In this document: positions 8,799-16,714 of the stretch, piece by piece | How positions within the stretch are numbered: the stretch's first letter is position 1 | How the letters are laid out: each line of letters opens with the position of its first letter | Assembly: GCA_965218935.1 (NCBI GenBank) | Contig: CBDCMH010000011.1 | Coordinates: 372,001-436,000 of the forward strand | From: JADFOI01 sp965218935 | GTDB taxonomy: Bacteria > Acidobacteriota > UBA6911 > RPQK01 > JADFOI01 | Length of the DNA stretch: 64,000 nucleotides | Direction of reading: 5' to 3' | The notes under the pieces: model-generated | Told to the model about the DNA's origin: nothing | The model's database searches: none | What the model saw: only the letters and a program-made list of their open reading frames with translations | Program-made: the position numbers and the translations under genes

Positions 8799-8850
8799 AG
8801 GCCCCAGCGGGGAAAAATCCAAGATCGGAAGTCTTTAGACGGAGGATGAT

Positions 8851-9312
8851 ATGAGCAAGCTGATTCATACTTCAAGAGTCCGAATTCATCAGGACAAGCG
8901 ACCCATTCGACGTGCTTACATTGAGCACTTTAAGGACCCCGTCTATTTTGGAATGCACGGAGGCATCCAGGACTTCTACGGGGTTGAGTCGGAGGAGGAG
9001 CATCCGGCGACGCTTGATTACATTGTGGCAGGGGTGGGAGGCTGACTGACGGGCACACTAGCTGGCGTGCTGGAAGCACGCGAAATTCCTGCAACTTCGG
9101 GCCAGCTTTATGCCGACGTTGAGGGCGACATCGAAGAGGTTGAAAGCAAGGCCGTGATCACACGGATTCGGGTTCGTTATCATCTCAAGGATGTCCCGGA
9201 AGAGAAACGCGAAGTTGTTGAGCGAGCCCTGAGCATGCACGAAGACCACTGTCCCGCGGCAGTTAGCGTTAAACGGGGCATCGCCATCGAATGCTCATGT
9301 GAGTTTGAGTAA
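8851..9312 (+). CDS. OsmC-family protein, predicted selenoprotein with in-frame TGA at codon 65
   Basis: OsmC-family proteins are thiol peroxidases that use a reactive and a resolving cysteine against organic hydroperoxides. The first part (ATG at 8851, 64 codons) ends at TGA 9043-9045. The second part continues in exactly the same frame to 9312 and completes an OsmC fold. Read through, the product is 153 residues, a normal family length. The TGA replaces the peroxidatic Cys in VGG-x-LTGTLAGVLEAR. The second conserved Cys remains in HEDHCPAAVS. A GC-rich hairpin with G in the apical loop starts 19 bases after the TGA, as expected for a bacterial SECIS. Selenocysteine-containing OsmC-like proteins are known from environmental surveys. 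A nonsense mutation is the alternative, but the exact position argues against it. Confidence 0.85.
9065..9081 (+). promoter_or_regulatory. Candidate bacterial SECIS hairpin
   Basis: A perfect 6-bp stem (gcgtgc at 9065-9070 with gcacgc at 9076-9081) closes a 5-base loop tggaa. Guanine is the second loop base. Twenty-five bases separate the TGA at 9043-9045 from the loop. Stem length, loop size, loop G and spacing all fall in the range known for SelB-recognised bacterial SECIS elements. Confidence 0.75.
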
Positions 9313-9446
9313 ATAAGAGCGCGCGCTCGTGCGTTCGTGCTGTCGGAGCGCGCTCCGCGCAGAGAATAGAAATAGAAACAAAGAATTCGTTTTGAATTTG
9401 GAGTTGGGATTTTGAATTTCCGCTAACGGCAGTCAGCGGTTTGCTG

Positions 9447-10299
9447 TCAGATTCTAGCCGTTTGAACTCTTTGCTCGATAGCCGCGATGTTGGCCTCAAC
9501 GCGTTCAATGTAATGGTTTTTCCCATTGCCGAAGTGGTGTAAGAGTGACTCATGGACTCCCCCCCCACTGTGTTTGGAGCATCCATTGAACGTAGCCCTC
9601 ATAAAAGTTACGGGTTTTCTTCATTAGATCTTCAGTACTGCTGTAGTCCTCGATCCAGCTGCCGTTGGCGTTTGAGTAGGCGGCAGCTTCTGCAAATTCC
9701 TCGTAGAGTCCATGTAAGCTCTCGGGATAATCAGGAGCTGCCATTTGACCGAGAATGTCGCCGGTGCCCAGGACCCAACCCAGAAAGCGTTCCTGATCGT
9801 TTTTAAAAGGAAGATAGTCCACGTTCACCGCCACTCCAGTAAAGTCGATAATCAGCTGTACGAGACGGGTTTCATCGGCGGTGACGCCAAACTCGGAGAG
9901 AAAAGTTGCTGCAAACTCCCCACTTCGTTTGACGTGAGTGAGGGTATACTTAGCCCCTGTTCCCTCAGCGTCGTTACTCTGTTTGATGAAGCCGCTGTCG
10001 TGCAGCAGGGTAGCGGCAATGACCAGCTCAAAATCTCGCGAGCCCAGAACCGGTGCTTTCCCGCTTTTGATGTGCCCGTCCAGGATGCGACTGACCGCCA
10101 CCGATGCCCTGCAGGTGTGGGTAAAGTCGTGATACGCGGTATCGCTTTTCAGGTAGCCAGGATACCTTCCTTCAAACAAGTCCTGGATGCGTTCAAACGA
10201 TTGTTCCAGGAAGGTTGTGCTTGCCTTCAAGAAATGCGAGGCAAACACTTTTATGATGAACTCCGACGTTTTATCGGTCTTAATATCCATATCAACCAT
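9447..10299 (-). CDS. HD-domain phosphohydrolase, C-terminus depends on a G8 tract
   Basis: As written, the frame runs from ATG 10299 to a stop at 9550-9552 (249 residues). The N-terminal half has AYHDFTHT and ATLLHDSGF, the metal-binding His and His-Asp residues of the HD superfamily; the first resembles the signature of cyclic-nucleotide phosphodiesterases. The substrate is unknown. The coding strand has a run of eight G at 9559-9566, just before the stop. With seven G the frame would continue for about 36 more residues, including LLHHFGNGKNHYIERVEANIAAIEQRV, and stop at 9447-9449. That tail looks like a natural helix, so the true gene probably ends there. The coordinates given cover the extended form. 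A GGGGGA ribosome site precedes the start. Confidence 0.75.
9559..9566. repeat. Homopolymer of eight C (G on coding strand)
   Basis: Eight identical bases at the point where two frames of the HD-domain gene meet. It is a possible slippage site, or a sequencing length error. Confidence 0.7.
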
Positions 10300-11065
10300 G
10301 AAGTCTGTTCCCCCTGCTCAAGATTCCTAACGTGAGCCAGACCATAGTGCCCCCACCCGAACCGAATGCCTTCAGTTTCCCCTATTTGAATACGTTTCAA
10401 CGTGTGCCAGGATCACCTAGCTGTACAATGAGACGAAAGATGAACAGCAATTTCCGTTCCAGAGCGTTGAGGATGGACCCAAAGAATCTTTCAAAGAACT
10501 GTAATCATTGAGCTTAAATACGAATAACGGGGATTAGCCTCTGAGTTTGAGGGCCTCAAAGGGTTGCCACTCCTGTCAACTTGAGTTGACAGGCTCATCC
10601 TGGTTTCAGATTTTTAAATATAATATTTTCAATAATTTAAATCGTCTCCAACACCAGCCTCAAGAAAGCAAGCTCCTATATCCTAAATGGCTGTTGAGCA
10701 GGCTCGTGGCCTGGGAACTTCCCCACCTAACTGGGGATGGCTTCATCCTGGACCATCGGGGCGATCACCGTCCCCGGCTAAAGGGCCGCACAGGAAGGAG
10801 TAGAGTGTGCGATCAGACAGTCGGCCTGGACGCGGGCTTTTCCAGCCAGAGGGTCCGGAGGAGCGGCGTTGGCTCATTCAACGGCTCATCTTGCCCCCAA
10901 TTTCAGTGCTTGCTACACTAGTCTCGACAAGCGACTGCCTATCAACTATGAAGTAGCCTGACTCATCCGTTTCTGGCTGCAACTCGCGAACCGGCGTTCC
11001 GTCCGAGCCGCGCGCACAAGCAAGCGGACCCCAGGTTCGTCGGCAGGTCAGCTCCCTGAGCAGTA
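10300..11065. other. 766-bp stretch with no supportable gene
   Basis: Lies between the divergent HD-domain gene and the DUF5916 gene. Short open frames exist but none has a recognisable sequence. It holds the palindrome at 10572-10593, an AT-rich tract at about 10606-10640 containing TATAAT (10619-10624), and GC-rich sequence after 10700. It may be a degraded gene or a long regulatory leader. Confidence 0.5.
10572..10593. promoter_or_regulatory. Perfect 10-bp inverted repeat, possible operator
   Basis: cctgtcaact and agttgacagg with a 2-base centre. A TTGACA is embedded in the right arm, but the next TATAAT is 27 bases away, too far for a normal promoter pair. The tight centre fits a dimeric repressor site better than a terminator. 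Confidence 0.45.
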
Positions 11066-13732
11066 ATGTCGATTTTTCGCCGGGCAGCTTTGAGCACACT
11101 CCTTTGCATAAGAACGCTGATGATTGCCGGGCTCTTGCCGGCGCTGCTCCACCCCACGACGCTGGGGGCTCAGGACGCCCGCCCCGAAGACGGGAAACGG
11201 GCTTTCGCAGTCCGCGTTCCGGAGGGCTCGATCCGTGTCGACGGTCGTCTGGACGAAGAGGCATGGGCCGAGGTGACGCCGATCAAGGATTTCGTCCAGA
11301 AGGAGCCGAACGAAGGCGAGCAGCCGGCGGAGAACATGGAGGTTCGATTCGTCTACAACTCCGGTAGCTTCTATGTGGGTGCCCGGATGTACAAGGAGCC
11401 CGGCTCAGCCATCCAGGCGCAGATGGAACGGCGCGATCGCGGCGAGCAGTCCGAGCACGTCCTGGTTGCACTGGATACCTTTCTGGACCGCCGAACTGCC
11501 TATGTTTTCGGCGTCACCGCCTCCGGCGTACGACTCGACCGCTTCCACCCCCAGGATGACGAGGCGACCTTTGATGAAGGATTTGACCCTGTCTGGCAGG
11601 CCAGGACCCAGGTCGACGAGCAGGGATGGACGGCCGAACTCTGGATACCCTTTTCCCAGCTCCGGTTCAATCCGGGGGCCGAACAGGTTTGGGGTTTGAA
11701 CGTTCGCAGATTCACTCCGACCCTCAACGAAGAGGACTACTGGGCACCCGTTCCCCGTACCGTCACTGCCTGGGCCTCGCGATTTGGCAAGCTGGAAGGC
11801 CTGGAAGGCCTGACCTCGAACCGGCGGGTGGAGGTTGTGCCTTATGTGGCCGCCTTTTCCACCCTTACCGGCAACAGCGATCCGCTCAATCCTTTCGATC
11901 GCGGCGGCAACCTGCGGAGCCAGGTGGGAGCCGATCTGAAAATCGGAGTCGGATCGAATCTGACCCTGGATGCGACCTTCAATCCGGACTTTGGGCAGGT
12001 GGAGGCCGATCCGGCGGAGGTGAACCTTTCTGCCAACGAGACCACGTTCACGGAGAAGCGACCCTTTTTCATCGAGGGGGCACGCCTGATGAACTTCACC
12101 TCTGCCACGAACTTCTTCTACTCCCGCCGCATTGGTACCCAGCCGGTAGGACCGGCCAGCGGCGACTACGTGGACTATCCGCGGGAGACCACCATCCTGG
12201 CGGCGGGAAAACTCACGGGTCGGCTCCCCTCGGGGACTTCTCTAGGGATGCTGGCGGCGCTGACCGATGAGGAGAACGCCCAAGTTTTCGACCGCCCATC
12301 GGGTGTCACCACCCCGGTCCGCGTGGCGCCGAGGACCACCTACGGCCTTGCCCGAGTGCAGCAGGAATTCGGACCAGACACATCCACGGTGAGCGGCATG
12401 GCGACGGCTGTGCTTCGGGACCTACAGCCGGGAGATCCGCTGTCGGCTCTTCTGGTGCGCCGGGCCTTTGGGCTTGCCACCGACTCGACGCTGCGTTTCA
12501 AGGGCGGTCAGTACGAGCTACGTCCTTACGCCGGGATGACCTACCTCCAGGGGGAACCGGATGCGGTGGCCCGGGTCCAGCGATCCAGCGCCCATTACGC
12601 TCAGCGCCCCGATCGGGACTATCACCTCTATGATCCATCGCGCCGGTCACTGTTCGGCTACAAGATAGGAGCTATCTTCCAGCGGACCGGGGGCCAACAC
12701 TGGATCTGGAGCGTCGCCAATGCCAACGAGTCGCCCGGGTTTGAAGCCAATGATATCGGGCGCCTCAACTCTGCCGACAGCCACAGCATCAACGGCGACC
12801 TGCGCTACCGGGAAACGGAACCGGGAGAGGTGCTCAGGGGCTACTGGATCGGCGTCCGCCAGAATAACGAATGGAACTACGGCGGCGATCTCCAAGTTGC
12901 GTCGCTGCAGTTCTACACCAGCCAAACGTGGAAGAACTTCTGGAGGACGGAAGGTTCCTTCACCAGGAATTTCCGGCACCTGGACGCGCGCCTCACCCGG
13001 GGCGGGCCGCTCATGGAGACGCCGCGCGACTGGAGCTTGAATCTTGAACTGGGCAATCGGGAGTCGTCGCAGACGAGCTGGAGCGGAAAGGTCAACATTG
13101 GAGAAACGGAAGACGGCGGTCTGACCCGGGAGTTTGAAGGAAACCTCACCTTTCGCCCGGGGCAGCAGTGGCAGGTCTCCATCGATCCCAACCTGCGGCG
13201 GGAGATCAATACCCAGCAGTACTTGACCACGCTGGAGACCAGCAGGCCGGAGACCTATGGCAAGCGCTACGTCTTTGGAACCGTTGATCGCAACACCAAC
13301 TCAGTGCAGTTTCGTCTCAACTACACGTTCAAGCCTGATGTGAACCTGGATGTGTACGCGGAGCCGTTTGCGGCCAGCGGGCATTATGAGGATCTGGGGG
13401 AGCTGGCAGAGCCGTCGACGCGGCTGCGTCGAATCTACGGCACCGACGGAACGACGGCTGTCCAGCAGCCGGACGGCAGCTTGCTGGTCACCGACGGGGA
13501 CGAGACCTTCACACTGAGTAACCCCGACTTCAACGTCCACTCGTTTCGGTTAAGCGTCGTGCTGCGCTGGGAATGGCGCCTGGGAAGCACCTTGTATGTG
13601 GTGTGGCAGCAAGACCGAACACAGAGGGAATCGATCGGTGATCCCATCGGACTGTTTGATCCCTTCCGTTCGCTAACCGCTCCGGGAAACAACTACTTCG
13701 TGGTCAAGACGTCCTTCTGGTGGTCCCCGTAA
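11066..13732 (+). CDS. DUF5916 outer-membrane-like protein with CBM9-type N-terminal domain
   Basis: A secreted 888-residue protein. Residues 1-36 form a signal peptide ending near LGAQ. Residues 45-240 resemble the carbohydrate-binding family 9 fold (IRVDGRLDEEAWAEV, then WGLNVRRF). The remaining 600 or so residues alternate short beta strands with turns and end in an aromatic residue pattern (FWWSP), typical of DUF5916 proteins that are predicted outer-membrane barrels. EKRPFFIEGARLMNF is a characteristic motif of this family. Function is not established; roles in surface proteolysis or polymer handling have been proposed for relatives. The gene appears richer in GC than its neighbours and stands alone, so horizontal gain is possible. 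Confidence 0.85.
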   Translation: MSIFRRAALSTLLCIRTLMIAGLLPALLHPTTLGAQDARPEDGKRAFAVRVPEGSIRVDGRLDEEAWAEVTPIKDFVQKEPNEGEQPAENMEVRFVYNSGSFYVGARMYKEPGSAIQAQMERRDRGEQSEHVLVALDTFLDRRTAYVFGVTASGVRLDRFHPQDDEATFDEGFDPVWQARTQVDEQGWTAELWIPFSQLRFNPGAEQVWGLNVRRFTPTLNEEDYWAPVPRTVTAWASRFGKLEGLEGLTSNRRVEVVPYVAAFSTLTGNSDPLNPFDRGGNLRSQVGADLKIGVGSNLTLDATFNPDFGQVEADPAEVNLSANETTFTEKRPFFIEGARLMNFTSATNFFYSRRIGTQPVGPASGDYVDYPRETTILAAGKLTGRLPSGTSLGMLAALTDEENAQVFDRPSGVTTPVRVAPRTTYGLARVQQEFGPDTSTVSGMATAVLRDLQPGDPLSALLVRRAFGLATDSTLRFKGGQYELRPYAGMTYLQGEPDAVARVQRSSAHYAQRPDRDYHLYDPSRRSLFGYKIGAIFQRTGGQHWIWSVANANESPGFEANDIGRLNSADSHSINGDLRYRETEPGEVLRGYWIGVRQNNEWNYGGDLQVASLQFYTSQTWKNFWRTEGSFTRNFRHLDARLTRGGPLMETPRDWSLNLELGNRESSQTSWSGKVNIGETEDGGLTREFEGNLTFRPGQQWQVSIDPNLRREINTQQYLTTLETSRPETYGKRYVFGTVDRNTNSVQFRLNYTFKPDVNLDVYAEPFAASGHYEDLGELAEPSTRLRRIYGTDGTTAVQQPDGSLLVTDGDETFTLSNPDFNVHSFRLSVVLRWEWRLGSTLYVVWQQDRTQRESIGDPIGLFDPFRSLTAPGNNYFVVKTSFWWSP

Positions 13733-13935
13733 ACCGGTTTTCCCCCGAAAAACCTCCTCCGCCTTCTACTACAAGAATGCCCATCTCGATCCGCGCCTCA
13801 TACTTCCACGCGCCGTCAGCACAGTAGGTAGGTCCTTATCCGCTAGTGACATAGGGCCCAAGATAGATAAGGGAGCAACACAGCCGAAAAATCAGGGATT
13901 GACCCTTTGGCGCAAATGGTTGAAAATCAAAGCGT

Positions 13936-14012
13936 CGGGACGTAGCGCAGCCTGGTAGCGCACCTGAATGGGGTTCAGGGGGTCGGAGGTTCGAATCCTC
14001 TCGTCCCGACCA
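13936..14012 (+). tRNA. tRNA-Pro (GGG anticodon)
   Basis: Full cloverleaf with acceptor stem cgggacg/cgtcccg. The anticodon stem cctga/tcagg encloses atggggt, giving GGG. The T-loop is ttcgaat and the CCA end is encoded. A tyrosine integrase gene lies 14 bp past its 3' end, so it is the likely integration target of that element. Confidence 0.97.
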
Positions 14013-14026
14013 ATCTTTTCAATAAC

Positions 14027-14959
14027 TTACCGAGACTGGTCAGTCCCTGAATTTCCCACTGTGTCAGTTTTTGTGTCAGTTTGGTAGGCAGAATCGAGGG
14101 TTTTGATGGCTCTGGAACGATGGTCAGGAGCCAGGTGGGCATATCTCATGGTCATCGTCAGTGTTGCATGACCAAGTAGTTCCCTCACAGTCATCAGGTC
14201 CACTCCAGACATGACCAGGTGGGATGCGAAGGTGTGTCGGCAGTCATGGAAGCGGAAATCTGTAATGCCAGCCTTCTTAACGGCGTTTCTAAACTGCCTC
14301 TTGAAATCATATAGAGGCTTGCCTTCTTTGATTGGTGAAGGAAAGACATAACCTCTCTGGAAACGCGTGGGAAGAACGCTCAGTGTCCCACAGAGTGTGT
14401 TGTCCATCGGGATCATTCGCTTCTTGCCGCTTTTCGATTCCTGCACCGTGATGATGCCATTCTTGAAGTCCACATCAGACCACTTCAGGTTGAGAATCTC
14501 TCCTCTTCTCATACCAGAGTGAAGAGCTGTTATGAGAGTAGGACGAAACCGCTCACTGGAAGCGTTCAAGAGCAGCTGAATCTCCTCTTTATCCAGAAAT
14601 CTTGTTCTAGCTCCATTTTCCCGCAGGGGTTTAATCCCTTGAGCAGGGTTGTCTGTGATCAGACCCCACTCCTTCCCTTTATTGAATATGCTTGAAAGAT
14701 GGGCCAGGTGACGATTCCTGGTGGCAGGACTCAAGGCCTTCTCTTCCATCCTCTCAGCCAGAAATTTCTCGACCTTCTGCTGATTAAGTTCCTTCACTGG
14801 CAGATTCCCAAACCATTTCTTCCAGATCTCAATAATGTGGGAACGGCCCTTCATCCGTTTGTGCTTTCCATCGAGTTTCCAATACCGATCACACAACTCA
14901 TTGAAGGTGGTCTTGGGTACTTTCTTCACATCCATATGGCGATTCTCAGCAACCAGCAC
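14027..14959 (-). CDS. Tyrosine-type site-specific integrase
   Basis: A 310-residue recombinase. Residues 1-105 form an N-terminal SAM-like DNA-binding domain. The catalytic part has Arg in SGMRRGEILNLKW, the HDCRHTFASHL box, a His in LLGHATL and the nucleophile Tyr in TMRYAHLAP, so all key residues are present. It ends 14 bp from the tRNA-Pro 3' end and points towards it, the usual arrangement for an element integrated at a tRNA. No other cargo is left: an IS3-type element begins 18 bp upstream of its start codon and ordinary metabolic genes follow. I found no second copy of the tRNA end, so this is a remnant. Confidence 0.93.
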   Translation of the reverse strand: MLVAENRHMDVKKVPKTTFNELCDRYWKLDGKHKRMKGRSHIIEIWKKWFGNLPVKELNQQKVEKFLAERMEEKALSPATRNRHLAHLSSIFNKGKEWGLITDNPAQGIKPLRENGARTRFLDKEEIQLLLNASSERFRPTLITALHSGMRRGEILNLKWSDVDFKNGIITVQESKSGKKRMIPMDNTLCGTLSVLPTRFQRGYVFPSPIKEGKPLYDFKRQFRNAVKKAGITDFRFHDCRHTFASHLVMSGVDLMTVRELLGHATLTMTMRYAHLAPDHRSRAIKTLDSAYQTDTKTDTVGNSGTDQSR

Positions 14960-15017
14960 CTTCCGCTTGGCTAGAATTGTACGTCTTCAGCGAGAATGGG
15001 ACATTTGGGGTTCCAAG

Positions 15018-16016
15018 CTAAGAGACAGTGGGAACCGATGCTGATCGGGCTAGTTTAGCATTGATCGCCTGCCGACGGGCAAGGGTGACTCCTTTCAATC
15101 TTCTCCTTTTTGTGTGGATGGAATCTCGTCTTGCGAAGTACATGTCATCGGGTGTGACGTTACCCAGGGCCTCGTGATAGCGCCTGGAGTTGTAGTAGTC
15201 GATAAAGACCGCGATTTCTCGCTCCAACTCCTCGGGTGTCTCCCAGACCATTAGGTTGATGCGTTCCTTGCAGGAACGATGGTAGCGTTCGATCTTCCCG
15301 TTGGTCTGGGGATGATAGGGTGAGGCCAGGATGTGGCCCAGTCCCTTGGTCTCCAGATACTGACCAAAGTCTTTGGAGATCAAAGCCGGTCCGCGGTCTG
15401 TCACCAGCCGGGGCCGATCAGACAACGGAGCCTGTTCCACACCCGTTCTCTCACAAGCCGCCTCGACCACCTGGCTGAAGTCTCCAGCACGCATGGCCGT
15501 GTGAAGTCCCCAGGCCAGGATCCTCCGGCTAAAGTCATCCAGTACTGAGATCAGATAGTACCAGCCCCAGTTCTTGACCAGAAGATAGGTCGCATCCGTT
15601 TGCCACTGCTGGTTGGGTCGGGTCGTCTTGATTCGATATTCCGATTCGGCTGGAAAGCTCCGGAGTTGAACCTCCCGAATCAGCCCTTCCGCTTTCAAAA
15701 TCCGGTAGACCGAGGATTCCGAGACCGTAAACCCGCACCTATCCGTCACCTGGCAGCTCACTTCTCGTGAGGACCACTCTGGAAACAGCAGCGCCATCTC
15801 CAGGATTCGGTCCCGTTCTTTGGGCAGGATCTGATTCCAAACCCGTCCTGATCCTGGGGGACGGTCCCGCAAGCCTGCCAACCCCCTCTTTCGAAAGTGG
15901 TGTCTCCAGCGATAGTAGGTCGAGCGGGGGATCTCGAGTTGATCCAGCACCTCCCGGACCGGTAACTCGGAGGCCTCCACTGTCCTTAAAACTTCCAGCT
16001 TGTGCTCGCTGAGCAT
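15018..16016 (-). CDS. IS3-type transposase OrfB, copy 1
   Basis: A 332-residue DDE transposase. The N-terminus has a helix-turn-helix (VREVLDQLEIPRSTYYRW) and an HTH-21-like segment. The rve core has Asp in QWQTDATYLL, Asp in LVTDRGPALIS and Glu in NGKIERYHRSC, so the triad is complete. It starts at ATG 16016 after an aaggaggt ribosome site. The frame is also open back into the A8 run in orfA, so a minus-one frameshift would give an OrfAB fusion as in other IS3 members. Identical in sequence to the copy at 60935-61933. Confidence 0.93.
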   Translation of the reverse strand: MLSEHKLEVLRTVEASELPVREVLDQLEIPRSTYYRWRHHFRKRGLAGLRDRPPGSGRVWNQILPKERDRILEMALLFPEWSSREVSCQVTDRCGFTVSESSVYRILKAEGLIREVQLRSFPAESEYRIKTTRPNQQWQTDATYLLVKNWGWYYLISVLDDFSRRILAWGLHTAMRAGDFSQVVEAACERTGVEQAPLSDRPRLVTDRGPALISKDFGQYLETKGLGHILASPYHPQTNGKIERYHRSCKERINLMVWETPEELEREIAVFIDYYNSRRYHEALGNVTPDDMYFARRDSIHTKRRRLKGVTLARRQAINAKLARSASVPTVS

Positions 16017-16036
16017 CCTCTGATACCTCCTTCGCC

Positions 16037-16363
16037 TTACAGGCCCAAACTTTTTTTTAGCTTTTGGTTCTCCACTACCGTCTCGGCCACCGCCTTCTTC
16101 AAGGCCTCATTCTCCTCCTTCAAGCGACGCACCTCACCGGAAGTCGCATTCCGTTGGGTCTCCCGGGTTAGACCGTTTTTGCCCGAATCCAGGAAGGCCT
16201 TGGACCACTTGTAGTAGATCGAAGGTTGAATCCCTTCTTTGCGGCACAGTTCGGTGACGGGAATCTCTCCGCGGAGCCCCTCCAAAACGATGTGGATCTT
16301 TTCTTCGGCCGTGAATCTCCGGCGGGTGGCCCTACGGATCTGTTTGACGACGTCTGTGGTCAT
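16037..16363 (-). CDS. IS3-type OrfA DNA-binding protein, copy 1
   Basis: A 108-residue transposase_8 family protein. It has a helix-turn-helix (VTELCRKEGIQPSIYYKW) and a C-terminal leucine-zipper-like helix (GEVRRLKEENEALKKAVAE) used for dimerisation. The last codons read through a run of eight A (KKSLGL), the probable slippage site for making the OrfAB transposase. OrfB begins 20 bp after the OrfA stop in the minus-one frame, with no stop codon between. Confidence 0.92.
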   Translation of the reverse strand: MTTDVVKQIRRATRRRFTAEEKIHIVLEGLRGEIPVTELCRKEGIQPSIYYKWSKAFLDSGKNGLTRETQRNATSGEVRRLKEENEALKKAVAETVVENQKLKKSLGL

Positions 16364-16430
16364 AGCGTTCTCCTTTTGGTTGTGCCATGACCAGCATCGG
16401 CTTGCTCTGATGGGCTGTCAAGATCAGCCC

Positions 16431-16460
16431 TTTGAGGGGGTGAGATCTCACCCCCTCAAA
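16431..16460. repeat. Perfect 30-bp palindrome inside IS3 copy 1
   Basis: tttgagggggtgaga is directly followed by its reverse complement, between the right end and orfA. The same palindrome is at 62348-62377 in copy 2. It could be a transposase site or block read-in transcription. Confidence 0.8.
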
Positions 16461-16714
16461 CCTTCCAACTCTCTCTTAACTCTCGGCCCTATGTGTCCCA
16501 CTTTCGCTGACGGGATACACTCGGAAAGAAACCGTGTCATCCGCGCCTCTGATCAAAATACCGGAATCTGAAGAGTCTTTCAACCTGCCTCTCGTTTAGA
16601 TAGGGTATTGCCATCGTATCTTCAAGAACCTATGACCTCTGTGGCATGGTTGACCCGCAGCTCTGGATTTCCTTAAATGAGGTTGTCAACGGCGGCAACA
16701 AATGGAGTGATCTA

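Larger units (their letters stand above)
14978..16522 (-). mobile_element. IS3-type insertion sequence, copy 1
   Basis: Same sequence as 60895-62439 at a constant offset of 45917 bases. One silent base change was noticed (position 16288 versus 62205 region, in orfA). The ends are inverted repeats of about 27 bp: tgta..tcagcga.a.tgggaca at the left and its counterpart at the right. It carries orfA and orfB with a run of eight A at the overlap. A perfect 30-bp palindrome lies at 16431-16460. The exact ends are uncertain by 3-4 bases because the flanks of the two copies do not give the same target duplication. Confidence 0.9.

Noticed and set aside
9067..9312. Separate 81-residue gene starting at GTG 9067
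   Set aside because: It is the C-terminal part of the OsmC-like protein in the same frame after TGA; its GTG lies inside the predicted SECIS stem and no ribosome site precedes it.
10586..10624. TTGACA and TATAAT as a promoter
   Set aside because: Spacing is 27 bases, far from the optimal 17.
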